A stretch of DNA of 10,766 bases, taken from positions 1 through 10,766 of the forward strand of contig JAUSPM010000164.1 in the NCBI GenBank assembly GCA_030655675.1. Reading direction: 5' to 3'. Origin of the DNA: Methanosarcinaceae archaeon (GTDB taxonomy: Archaea; Halobacteriota; Methanosarcinia; Methanosarcinales; Methanosarcinaceae). The notes under the pieces are model-generated. The model was given only the letters and a program-made list of their open reading frames with translations, searched no databases and was not told where the DNA came from. A program made the position numbers and the translations under genes. Below are positions 1 to 5,941 of this stretch, piece by piece (the first letter of the stretch is position 1; each line of letters starts with the position of its first letter).

Positions 1-1
1 C

Positions 2-748
2 ACTCCAAAACGTTTCGATGTCATCGGGGATGTGGCTGTCATCTCGATCCCGCTTGAACTGGATGATTTCAAGAATGAAATTGCAAAGACAATTGTCTCA
101 AAACGCGGGAATGTCAGGACTGTTCTCAATAAAGTTTCGAAACTCGATGGCGAAAACCGGGTTGGGGGATTTGAGAGACTGCTTGGTTCTGATTCAGTGA
201 CCTTGCACAGGGAATCTGGTTTTGAGTATCGGCTTGACCTGAATGAAGTCTTCTTCAACAGCCGTCTTGGATTTGAGAGGAACAGGGTCACAACGCAGGT
301 TCACCCATCCGAAAATGTGATAATCCCGTTTTGTGGGGTGGGTCCGTTTGTAATTCCGGCTGCCGCCTCCGGTGCAAAGATTACCGCGATCGAGAAAAAC
401 ACAGAGGCGTGTAAATGGCTTGCGGAAAATGTCCGGTTGAATGGGGTGGAGTCGAATGTATCTATTATAAATGCGGATGCTTCGGATATTGTAAATATTC
501 CTGACATTCATTTTGACAGGGCGATCGTGCCTACTCCTTATGGGATGGATTCATATCTTTCGAGCATATTACCGCTTGTGAAAAAGGGAGGTATGGTGCA
601 TTTCTATACGTTCAAGGTAGAGTCCCAGATACGGGGATTGATGGATGAGTATGAACGTATGGGTCTTGAAACCGTTTTTTATCGCAGGTGTGGTAATGTG
701 GCGCCCAGTGTCAGCAGATGGGTGTTCGACTTGCTGAAACGATATTGA
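2..748 (+). CDS. trm5: Trm5-family tRNA (guanine37-N1)-methyltransferase, 3' part
   Basis: The frame is open from the window edge, so the start and most of the N-terminal domain lie upstream; 248 residues are visible. An internal GTG at 32 could be mistaken for a start, but the codons before it read TPKRFDVIGD, the conserved opening of the Trm5 catalytic half. Family marks follow: KVSKLDGENRVGGFE (visible residues 44-58), FFNSRLGFERNR (84-95, Trm5-type rather than TYW2-type), the SAM-binding loop FCGVGPFVIPAA (110-121), and EKN (131-133) then LNGV (146-149). Known family role: SAM-dependent methylation of N1 of G37 in tRNA, which protects reading frame and is the first step toward wyosine bases in archaea. 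Oddities: the NPPY/NLP-type catalytic motif appears as VPTPYG (176-181), and the usual Asp two residues before the Phe of FAGVGPF is Ile. A paralogue with altered activity is possible. Family assignment is secure; exact product is less so. Confidence 0.88.
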   Translation, partial: TPKRFDVIGDVAVISIPLELDDFKNEIAKTIVSKRGNVRTVLNKVSKLDGENRVGGFERLLGSDSVTLHRESGFEYRLDLNEVFFNSRLGFERNRVTTQVHPSENVIIPFCGVGPFVIPAAASGAKITAIEKNTEACKWLAENVRLNGVESNVSIINADASDIVNIPDIHFDRAIVPTPYGMDSYLSSILPLVKKGGMVHFYTFKVESQIRGLMDEYERMGLETVFYRRCGNVAPSVSRWVFDLLKRY

Positions 749-792
749 ATTTATGTCAGCATTTATCCGCGATCGATTGTTATTAAAAATCA

Positions 793-851
793 ACCGCAGA
801 GGTGAGTTACAAATTATTTAACAACTCTGCGCCCTCTGCGTACTCTGCGGT
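793..851. repeat. CTCTGCG tandem repeat with flanking inverted repeat
   Basis: The heptamer CTCTGCG occurs three times at a strict 9-base period (825, 834, 843). The last copy extends to CTCTGCGGT (843-851), which is the exact reverse complement of ACCGCAGAG at 793-801, so the unit can fold into a 9-bp stem with an AT-rich loop. It lies in the 238-base gap between the methyltransferase and dtdA. From memory, CTCTGCG/CGCAGAG arrays of this kind are scattered between genes in many bacteria and some methanogens; their role is not known to me. It could also act as a terminator-like structure for the upstream gene, although no strong T-run follows the stem. Confidence 0.7.
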
Positions 852-915
852 GAAATTTTGTTCCATCTTCATTGAAATAACTGGATTTTGTAACAGTGCC
901 AATTAAAGTGACAAA

Positions 916-924
916 TTTATATAA
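916..924 (+). promoter_or_regulatory. TATA box of dtdA
   Basis: TTTATATAA, preceded by the BRE-like GACAAA, is a near-ideal archaeal TATA box. Transcription would start about 25 bases on, near 946. The ATG at 924 overlaps this box and so cannot be the dtdA start; ATG 987 gives a leader of about 40 bases. Confidence 0.65.
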
Positions 925-986
925 TGCAGTCTTCCTTAACCACGTTATTAAATGTCAACTACCAATTATCAAAAAGAGATCCACCA

Positions 987-2438
987 ATGATTGAGATTCC
1001 AATTTTACATTCAAAGCAAGCAGAGGAGCCGAAAATAACAATTGTCTGCTCGACCCTTGACAAAGCAAGTCAGAATATCAAAAACCATCTTTTGCCAATG
1101 CGTGAATGGACAGAGGTCGTATGTCCATGTGGTGGTTGTGGTGATGTCTGTTCAATCTATGAGTTTGACAACTTCAGGATCGTTGAGGTGGATAAGTATC
1201 ATATATTCCAGGATGGGATCGATGAGAAACTGGTCAACTGTGGTCTGCCAGCGAAACTGATAATTTTTGCATCAAAGCACAAGAGCAAGGACGGACGCAA
1301 ACTTTTGACTGCACATTTCACGGGAAATGTGAAGGATGCCGAATTTGGGGGGAGGCCGCAGGAATTCGCAAAAGCGGCGCCTCATGCACTGCGCTCTCTT
1401 TTAAAGACTATGCAGATACTGGCAAAGAACACAGATTATGATGTATCTATGGAATCAACCCATCATGGTCCTACCAATCTTGGTATTCCGTCAGTGTATG
1501 TTGAGATCGGAAGCGATGAACCACAATGGGAAGACAATGTTCCCGGGGAGATCGTTGCAAATGCAATTATGTCTCTTGATTTGGAGGAAGTTCCGGTTGC
1601 TCTGGGTTTTGGCGGGGGGCATTATGCACCGCGGCAGTCGAAATTATTGTTTGAGACCGATGTTACATTTGGGCATAATTTTCCGAGTCATCAGTTGCCA
1701 CATATTGATAAAGAAATGATCAGGGTGGCATTTGAAAAGTCAGATGCGGATTTTGTTTATTTTGACCGCAAATCTATGCCTGCGAATGAACGTGACCGGA
1801 TTGGCAAGATCGTTGAAGAACTTGGATATGAGGTTTTGCGGGAGGGGGACATCAGGGAGATGAACGGGATTCCGTGGGAGTTCTGTAAACAGGTGCGTTT
1901 GAAGGCGAATGAGTTCTGTCCGGGTGGGCGTGCAAAACTTACGGATAGTATGAAAAATGAGATCAAAATGTTGAATTTACCGTGCAGGGGATGCAAGTGT
2001 CCTAAGGTCAAGGCTGCCAAGATCGATCGGGAATTGCTACAGGAAGCTGAAACAGTGGATAAGGAACGTATCAGGGCGTTTTTGGACAATCATAATATTG
2101 CATATCTTGAGCGTTCAAATGGAACGGTCTCACATGTGATTTTCAGCATCGATGACGAGTGTGCAAGGGCTGTGACGCATGAACTTACAAATGAATGCAT
2201 TAAAATACTAAAAGAACAATATGAAATCGAATATATTCCCGATGAGAATATTTTATATATCATTGATAAAAAATTCAACCCTGCGCTTGCTCGTGAATTG
2301 GGCGTCCCTTCAGGTCCCATGTTTGGTGAACTTGCAAGTGGAAAGTCAGTCATAGTTAACGGGAATATTATCAAACCCGAAATGGTATATAAATCAAACA
2401 CTAAAAAGATAGCATTAACAAATACAATTAATTTATAA
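987..2438 (+). CDS. dtdA: D-aminoacyl-tRNA deacylase, archaeal DtdA type, with C-terminal extension
   Basis: DtdA-family enzymes hydrolyse D-amino acids (such as D-Tyr) from mischarged tRNA, a metal-dependent proofreading step. From ATG 987 the protein has 483 residues. The core shows IVCSTLDKASQNI (19-31), STHHGPTNLGIPSVYVEIG (157-175), GFGGGHYAPRQSK (207-219) and FGHNFPSHQLPHID (228-241); the His-rich motifs are the family's metal and active-site signature. An in-frame ATG at 924 lies inside the promoter TATA box and is rejected. Oddities: a Cys-rich insert CPCGGCGDVC (46-55); a second Cys group C311 and CRGCKC (333-338); and an extension of roughly 200 residues beyond the usual core of about 270. 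The extension ends in ARELGVPSGPMFGEL (435-449), which resembles the GVPPGPLxGKL stretch near the C-terminus of RNase Z. Such extensions may be common in Methanosarcinales. The stop codon overlaps the ftsZ TATA box. Confidence 0.93.
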   Translation: MIEIPILHSKQAEEPKITIVCSTLDKASQNIKNHLLPMREWTEVVCPCGGCGDVCSIYEFDNFRIVEVDKYHIFQDGIDEKLVNCGLPAKLIIFASKHKSKDGRKLLTAHFTGNVKDAEFGGRPQEFAKAAPHALRSLLKTMQILAKNTDYDVSMESTHHGPTNLGIPSVYVEIGSDEPQWEDNVPGEIVANAIMSLDLEEVPVALGFGGGHYAPRQSKLLFETDVTFGHNFPSHQLPHIDKEMIRVAFEKSDADFVYFDRKSMPANERDRIGKIVEELGYEVLREGDIREMNGIPWEFCKQVRLKANEFCPGGRAKLTDSMKNEIKMLNLPCRGCKCPKVKAAKIDRELLQEAETVDKERIRAFLDNHNIAYLERSNGTVSHVIFSIDDECARAVTHELTNECIKILKEQYEIEYIPDENILYIIDKKFNPALARELGVPSGPMFGELASGKSVIVNGNIIKPEMVYKSNTKKIALTNTINL

Positions 2439-2440
2439 TA
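2432..2440 (+). promoter_or_regulatory. TATA box of ftsZ
   Basis: TTTATAATA overlaps the last codon and the stop of dtdA. A start of transcription near 2460 would leave a very short leader that still contains the strong site GGAGG (2462-2466), 9 bases before ATG 2476. This suggests ftsZ is transcribed on its own even though it lies just behind dtdA. Confidence 0.5.
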
Positions 2441-2475
2441 CAATTGATTATTATCACTCTTGGAGGAAACACAGT

Positions 2476-3579
2476 ATGAAATCCATCGTAGAAGAGGCAT
2501 TGGCACGGTCTGCACAAGAGGGACATATACGTTCGAGTGTTCCTGTGCATGCAGATATCAATGCAGAGCTCGACGCACTGCTTGATGATTTGCAAACAAA
2601 TATAAAAGTTATAGGATGTGGCGGCGGCGGTTCTAACAGCGCCCAGCGCATGAGGGATGAGGGTATTAAGGGCGCAGAGGTCATTGCCCTGAATACTGAT
2701 GCTCAGCATCTTAGGCATGTTGAAGCTGATCATAAGATACTGATTGGCAGGAAAAAGACGAGAGGTCTTGGTGCAGGAAGTCTTCCACAGATAGGGGAAG
2801 ATGCAGCACTTGAGAGTCTGGACGAAATTAATTCAGTTGTTGCAGGTTCAGATATGGTGTTCATTACTGCAGGACTTGGCGGCGGAACCGGAACCGGCTC
2901 AGCACCAATCGTTGCAGAGGCTGCACGGGATGCAGGTGCACTTACAATTGCAGTTGTTACATTACCATTTGGAGTTGAGGGACAGGTAAGGCGTACCAAT
3001 GCCGAAGCCGGTCTTGAGAGACTACGAGATGTAGCTGATACAGTTATTGTTGTTCCAAACGACAAGCTTCTTGAGGTAGTGCCAAGATTGCCACTCCAGG
3101 CGGCATTTAAGGTATCCGATGAAGTGTTGATGAGGGCAGTTAAAGGTATCACAGAACTCATTACAAAACCAGGTTTGGTAAACCTTGATTTTGCTGATGT
3201 CAGGACAGTCATGCAGAATGGCGGTGTCGCTATGATCGGACTTGGTGAGGCAGATGGTGAGAATAAGGCGGTCGAATCCGTCCAAAAAGCACTCAGAAGC
3301 CCACTTCTTGATGTGGATATCTCAGGCGCAACATCAGCTCTTGTGAACGTTGTTGGTGGACCTGATATGACTATTTCAGAAGCTGAAAGTGTTGTACAGG
3401 AAGTTTACAGCCGCATTGATCCTAATGCAAGACTTATCTGGGGAGCACAGATCGATCCGGATTTGGAACATACGGTGCGCACGATGATCGTTGTCACGGG
3501 TGTGAAGTCACCACAGATATACGGGCACGGCGGTGCGAAAAACGTAACCCGCAGGTATGGTATCGATTTCGTAAAATGA
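2476..3579 (+). CDS. ftsZ: cell division GTPase FtsZ (FtsZ1-like)
   Basis: This tubulin-family GTPase polymerises into the mid-cell division ring. The 367-residue protein has an N-terminal helix (1-40), then the nucleotide-binding loop GCGGGGSN (47-54), ALNTDAQ (71-77), the tubulin signature GGGTGTG (135-141) and TLPFGVEG (162-169). The synergy loop NLDFAD (236-241) keeps both Asp residues needed for GTP hydrolysis across subunits, so the protein should be active. The sequence order closely matches euryarchaeal FtsZ1 as I recall it from Methanocaldococcus, including SPLLDVDISGAT and DPNARLIWGA. The C-terminus is a short tail ending YGIDFVK rather than a long disordered linker. The start is fixed by GGAGG at 2462-2466. 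Its place before secE, spt5 and stalk genes is a common euryarchaeal arrangement. In archaea with two FtsZ proteins, FtsZ1 acts partly as a recruiting scaffold (established in Haloferax); whether a second copy exists here cannot be seen. Confidence 0.97.
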   Translation: MKSIVEEALARSAQEGHIRSSVPVHADINAELDALLDDLQTNIKVIGCGGGGSNSAQRMRDEGIKGAEVIALNTDAQHLRHVEADHKILIGRKKTRGLGAGSLPQIGEDAALESLDEINSVVAGSDMVFITAGLGGGTGTGSAPIVAEAARDAGALTIAVVTLPFGVEGQVRRTNAEAGLERLRDVADTVIVVPNDKLLEVVPRLPLQAAFKVSDEVLMRAVKGITELITKPGLVNLDFADVRTVMQNGGVAMIGLGEADGENKAVESVQKALRSPLLDVDISGATSALVNVVGGPDMTISEAESVVQEVYSRIDPNARLIWGAQIDPDLEHTVRTMIVVTGVKSPQIYGHGGAKNVTRRYGIDFVK

Positions 3580-3604
3580 AGAGGCTTTGCCTTTTCATTT
3601 TTTA
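3580..3604 (+). terminator. probable terminator after ftsZ
   Basis: Directly after the ftsZ stop, AGAGGC (3580-3585) can pair with GCCTTT (3589-3594, one G-U pair) across a TTT loop, followed by T-rich sequence ending TTTTTT. A second small hairpin, TGCCT-ATC-AGGCA, follows at 3608-3620. Archaeal termination depends mainly on the T-tract, so the T-rich run is the stronger evidence. The rest of the 226-base gap up to secE holds no gene that I can support. Confidence 0.4.
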
Positions 3605-3752
3605 CATTGCCTATCAGGCATTGTTAATAATTGGGGGTATACTGTTGTTCAGTTTTTTCCAGGTATTCAATCGAAAGGTATTTTATGGTGTAAACTATTT
3701 AGTTTGCCCTACATTCTTATTTGATTGAAACACCAATCACGTTAGTTTGACA

Positions 3753-3761
3753 TTATACATA
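3753..3761 (+). promoter_or_regulatory. candidate TATA box of secE-spt5
   Basis: TTATACATA would place transcription start near 3780, about 25 bases before the secE TTG. A second AT-rich candidate, TTTATC at 3778-3783, would instead make the transcript start almost at the TTG (leaderless). The sequence does not decide between them. Confidence 0.4.
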
Positions 3762-3805
3762 ATTAAAGAATAATCAATTTATCATGCAACCGGTTGTGAA
3801 TAGTT

Positions 3806-4009
3806 TTGGCAGATGACAAATTTAATCTAAAAAATATAAAAGTCGGTAAGATTCTAAAATCTTACTTGAGGGTACTCAAGTTAACCAAGAAGCCGTCAAA
3901 GCAAGAATTCCTTATGATCGCAAAGGTTGCGGGTGTAGGTATCTTGTTAATTGGTTTTGTTGGTTTCATAATTTATTTGTTGCTAACAGAAGTTCCTAAG
4001 TGGATGTAA
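3806..4009 (+). CDS. secE: preprotein translocase subunit SecE (Sec61 gamma)
   Basis: SecE is the small essential clamp subunit of the SecYE-beta protein-conducting channel in the cytoplasmic membrane. The 67-residue product has a basic amphipathic N-terminal helix (10-30, LKSYLRVLKLTKKPSKQEF) and one hydrophobic membrane span at about 42-61. The pattern of R/K-VL-x-x-T-x-KP followed by EF is typical of archaeal SecE. The start is a TTG; an in-frame TGA at 3797 lies three codons upstream and no ATG or GTG lies between, so TTG 3806 is the only start that keeps the whole conserved N-terminus. No Shine-Dalgarno site is visible. The stop is 5 bases before the spt5 ATG. Pairing of secE with spt5/nusG is conserved across bacteria and archaea. 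Confidence 0.93.
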   Translation: MADDKFNLKNIKVGKILKSYLRVLKLTKKPSKQEFLMIAKVAGVGILLIGFVGFIIYLLLTEVPKWM

Positions 4010-4014
4010 TTATC

Positions 4015-4494
4015 ATGAGTGAAGAATCTGTGAGCGAAGAATGTGCTATTTTTGTTGTCAAGACTACTGCAAACCAGGAGCGCTCTGTCGCTAATATGAT
4101 GGCACAGATCGCAAGGAAGGAACATTTCGATATCAGGGCAATACTTGTTCCTGATGAACTGAAAGGTTACATACTTGTTGAAGCACCGGATTCCGGTATT
4201 GTTGACCTTACGATCCAAAATGTTGCACATGCGAGAACTGTTGTCAAAGGTCAGTCAAGTCTTGAGGAAGTTTCACATTTCCTTACTCCAAAACCTACAG
4301 TAACAGGAATAACTGAGGGTGCGATCATCGAGGTCATATCAGGTCCGTTCAAAGGCGAGAAGGCACGTGTTAAGCGGGTTGATGAGAGTCACGAGGAGAT
4401 CACGGTTGAATTGTTCGATGCTGTTATACCAATACCTATAACTATTCGTGGAGATACAGTGAGGGTCCTCAAGAAAGAGGACAAAAATGCTTGA
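4015..4494 (+). CDS. spt5: transcription elongation factor Spt5 (NusG homologue)
   Basis: Spt5 bridges the RNA polymerase clamp, raises processivity and can couple transcription to the ribosome. From ATG 4015 it has 159 residues: an NGN domain (about 9-90, opening CAIFVVKTTANQERSVA) and a KOW domain (about 101-150) with TEGAIIEVISGPFKGEKA. This is the normal single-KOW archaeal form. An in-frame ATG at 4000 is the penultimate sense codon of secE read in another frame and would add MDVII. I prefer 4015 because the NGN begins directly after a short acidic leader in either case and the overlap is unnecessary. Coupling to secE translation is likely, since no strong ribosome site precedes it. Confidence 0.95.
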   Translation: MSEESVSEECAIFVVKTTANQERSVANMMAQIARKEHFDIRAILVPDELKGYILVEAPDSGIVDLTIQNVAHARTVVKGQSSLEEVSHFLTPKPTVTGITEGAIIEVISGPFKGEKARVKRVDESHEEITVELFDAVIPIPITIRGDTVRVLKKEDKNA

Positions 4495-4541
4495 AAATTG
4501 ATAGAATAACTTTTTCAGATACAGATGATACAGATTATTAA

Positions 4542-4554
4542 TTTATTAAATATA
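4542..4554 (+). promoter_or_regulatory. possible TATA element before rpl11
   Basis: The 77-base gap between spt5 and rpl11 holds a TTTTT run (4511-4515), which could end the secE-spt5 transcript, and then the AT-rich element TTTATTAAATATA. It lies rather close to ATG 4572 for a transcript that must include the GGTGAT ribosome site (4560-4565), so this is a weak call. Confidence 0.28.
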
Positions 4555-4571
4555 CAAACGGTGATACTAAA

Positions 4572-5057
4572 ATGGCAAGTGTTGTTGAAGCATTAGTACA
4601 AGGCGGAAAAGCAAGTCCAGGGCCACCTCTCGGTCCGGCACTCGGTCCGCTTGGTGTGAACATTAAAGATGTTATAGATAAGATCAATTTAAAGACAAAA
4701 GATTTTATTGGAATGCAGGTTCCTGTTAAGATCTTTGTTGCTAACGATAAGAGTATAGAGATCGAGGTTGGAACACCACCAACGTCTGCACTTATCAAGA
4801 AAGAGATTGGAATTGAGAAAGGCTCTGGAGAATCTGGTACGGTTGTTGTCGGAGATCTGACCGTTCCACAGGCTGCAAAGATTGCACGTATGAAAAAGGA
4901 CGATATCCTTTCATACGATCTTAAGGCTGCAGTGAAAGAAGTCATTGGCACATGTGTTCCAATGGGCGTCACTGTTGAAGGGGTCGATCCAAGAGAATGT
5001 CAGAGATCCATCGATGAAGGCAATTTCGATGAAGTGCTGGCAGCAGAAGAATGGTGA
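4572..5057 (+). CDS. rpl11: large ribosomal subunit protein L11 (uL11)
   Basis: L11 binds the GTPase-associated centre of 23S rRNA together with L10 and takes part in factor binding. The 161-residue protein has the unmistakable N-terminal segment GGKASPGPPLGPALGPLGVN (12-31), then an alpha/beta N-domain (FIGMQVPVKIFV) and the C-terminal RNA-binding domain (about 70-140), including IARMKKDDIL and the end region IGTCVPMGVTVEGVDPRE. Length is normal for archaea. The start is supported by GGTGAT (4560-4565), complementary to the archaeal 16S 3' end, 6 bases before ATG. It is separated from rpl1 by 242 bases containing a promoter, so the two are probably independent transcription units, as known for methanococci. 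Confidence 0.97.
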   Translation: MASVVEALVQGGKASPGPPLGPALGPLGVNIKDVIDKINLKTKDFIGMQVPVKIFVANDKSIEIEVGTPPTSALIKKEIGIEKGSGESGTVVVGDLTVPQAAKIARMKKDDILSYDLKAAVKEVIGTCVPMGVTVEGVDPRECQRSIDEGNFDEVLAAEEW

Positions 5058-5126
5058 TGTCTTTCAGTTGAAATTGAAACGTTACAACTTATAGTGTATT
5101 ACTGCAGTATACAGTTAACCGATAGG

Positions 5127-5134
5127 TTTAAAAA
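5127..5134 (+). promoter_or_regulatory. TATA box of the rpl1-rpl10-rpl12 operon
   Basis: TTTAAAAA with purine-rich sequence upstream (ACCGATAGG) fits an archaeal BRE/TATA pair. Transcription would begin near 5155, just before the first strong hairpin, giving a leader of about 145 bases. Confidence 0.5.
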
Positions 5135-5160
5135 CAAGTGCTCTCCTATTGAAGAGCCCA

Positions 5161-5279
5161 TGAGGACCAAACGGTCTTTATGACATCCGTAGTAGGCCGA
5201 AGCGGCTGTACCGGATCAAGCACAATCAAATGTGCTCTCTGGGTGTAGGATTCAATTTCTGCATGCAAACATATGTTTG
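5161..5279 (+). promoter_or_regulatory. structured 5' leader of the rpl1 operon
   Basis: Three hairpins are packed almost end to end. The first is TGAGGACC/GGTCTTTA around an AAAC loop (5161-5180, two G-U pairs). The second is a long arm, ATCCG/CGGAT (5185-5189 with 5212-5216), continuing through a bulged C, two pairs and an internal loop into GCCG/CGGC (5196-5199 with 5203-5206). The third is AGCACA/TGTGCT (5219-5224 with 5231-5236). A palindrome follows at 5266-5279. L1 represses its own operon by binding mRNA in methanococci, and a leader site has been proposed in halobacteria; this leader is a good candidate for such control, although I cannot match it base by base to the L1 rRNA site. 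It could also be a processed small RNA. Confidence 0.5.
5266..5279. repeat. 14-base perfect palindrome before the rpl1 ribosome site
   Basis: CAAACATATGTTTG is its own reverse complement and ends 8 bases before the GGGAGGAG ribosome site. It could be an operator for a dimeric regulator, or an RNA stem (the central CATATG leaving a small loop) that affects ribosome access. Confidence 0.5.
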
Positions 5280-5287
5280 TACACTAC

Positions 5288-5295
5288 GGGAGGAG
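5288..5295 (+). promoter_or_regulatory. ribosome binding site deciding the rpl1 start
   Basis: GGGAGGAG, six bases from the GGAGG core to ATG 5300, is the strongest Shine-Dalgarno site in the window. It excludes the in-frame ATG at 5273, which would put this site inside the coding region. Confidence 0.85.
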
Positions 5296-5299
5296 TAGA

Positions 5300-5941
5300 A
5301 TGACAGAAGAAAATATAGGAAAAGCCGTAAAACAATTACTTGGCGATTCTCCAGAACGCAAATTCAGAGAAAGTGTGGATATTGCGATCAATTTGAAGAA
5401 TCTGGACATGAGTCAGCCTAAGTTCAGAGTGGATGAAGTAGTTATACTTCCTAAAGGTCTTGGTAAATCCAGAAAGATCGCGGTTTTTGCAAAGGGTGAT
5501 GTAGGGCTTAAGGCAAAGAGTGCCGGCGCTGATTATGTTCTCACTGATGAGGATATAGAAGAGCTGGGTTCTGACAAGTCAAAAGCACGAACTCTTGCAA
5601 ATGAATGTGATTCTTTCATAGCGGAAGTCCAATATATGGCGCTCATTGGTAAATCACTTGGTGCAATTTTAGGACCAAGGGGCAAGATGCCAATTCCGCT
5701 CACGCCGGACAAGGATGTGGTGGAAATGATTAACACCACCAAGAACTCGATTCGCTTACGGTCAAAGGATAAATTGACATTCCACGTTGCAGTTGGCAGT
5801 CGTGAAATGAGTGAAGATGATCTTGTAGAGAACATTGAATCTGTGATAAGCAGATTAGAACGTTCTCTTGATAAGGGCAAACACAATTTCAAGTCGGTAT
5901 ATTTAACGACTACAATGGGCAAATCCGTGAGGGTGATATGA
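5300..5941 (+). CDS. rpl1: large ribosomal subunit protein L1 (uL1)
   Basis: L1 forms the mobile stalk at the E site that helps release deacylated tRNA, and it commonly acts as translational repressor of its own operon. From ATG 5300 the protein has 213 residues, normal for archaea (about 212-219). Domain I is split between the ends, opening KFRESVDIAINLKNLDMSQPK and closing SVYLTTTMGKSVRV. The L1 signature lies in the middle: GAILGPRGKMPIPLTPDKDV. Its stop TGA overlaps the rpl10 ATG (ATGA overlap), so the two are translationally coupled. Regulation: see the hairpin-rich leader and palindrome just upstream. Nothing suggests a defect. Confidence 0.97.
   Translation: MTEENIGKAVKQLLGDSPERKFRESVDIAINLKNLDMSQPKFRVDEVVILPKGLGKSRKIAVFAKGDVGLKAKSAGADYVLTDEDIEELGSDKSKARTLANECDSFIAEVQYMALIGKSLGAILGPRGKMPIPLTPDKDVVEMINTTKNSIRLRSKDKLTFHVAVGSREMSEDDLVENIESVISRLERSLDKGKHNFKSVYLTTTMGKSVRVI

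Noticed and set aside
924..986. Upstream extension of dtdA from ATG 924
   Set aside because: Overlaps the TATA box; the added residues do not look like the family's N-terminus.
2730..3212. 160-codon minus-strand frame inside ftsZ
   Set aside because: Fully within a well-supported gene, Ser/Ala/Pro-rich low-complexity translation, no promoter or ribosome site.
5155..5260. tRNA or C/D box RNA in the rpl1 leader
   Set aside because: GGATTCAA at 5248-5255 looks like a T-loop, but no matching T-stem, anticodon arm or acceptor stem can be formed, and there are no proper C and D boxes.
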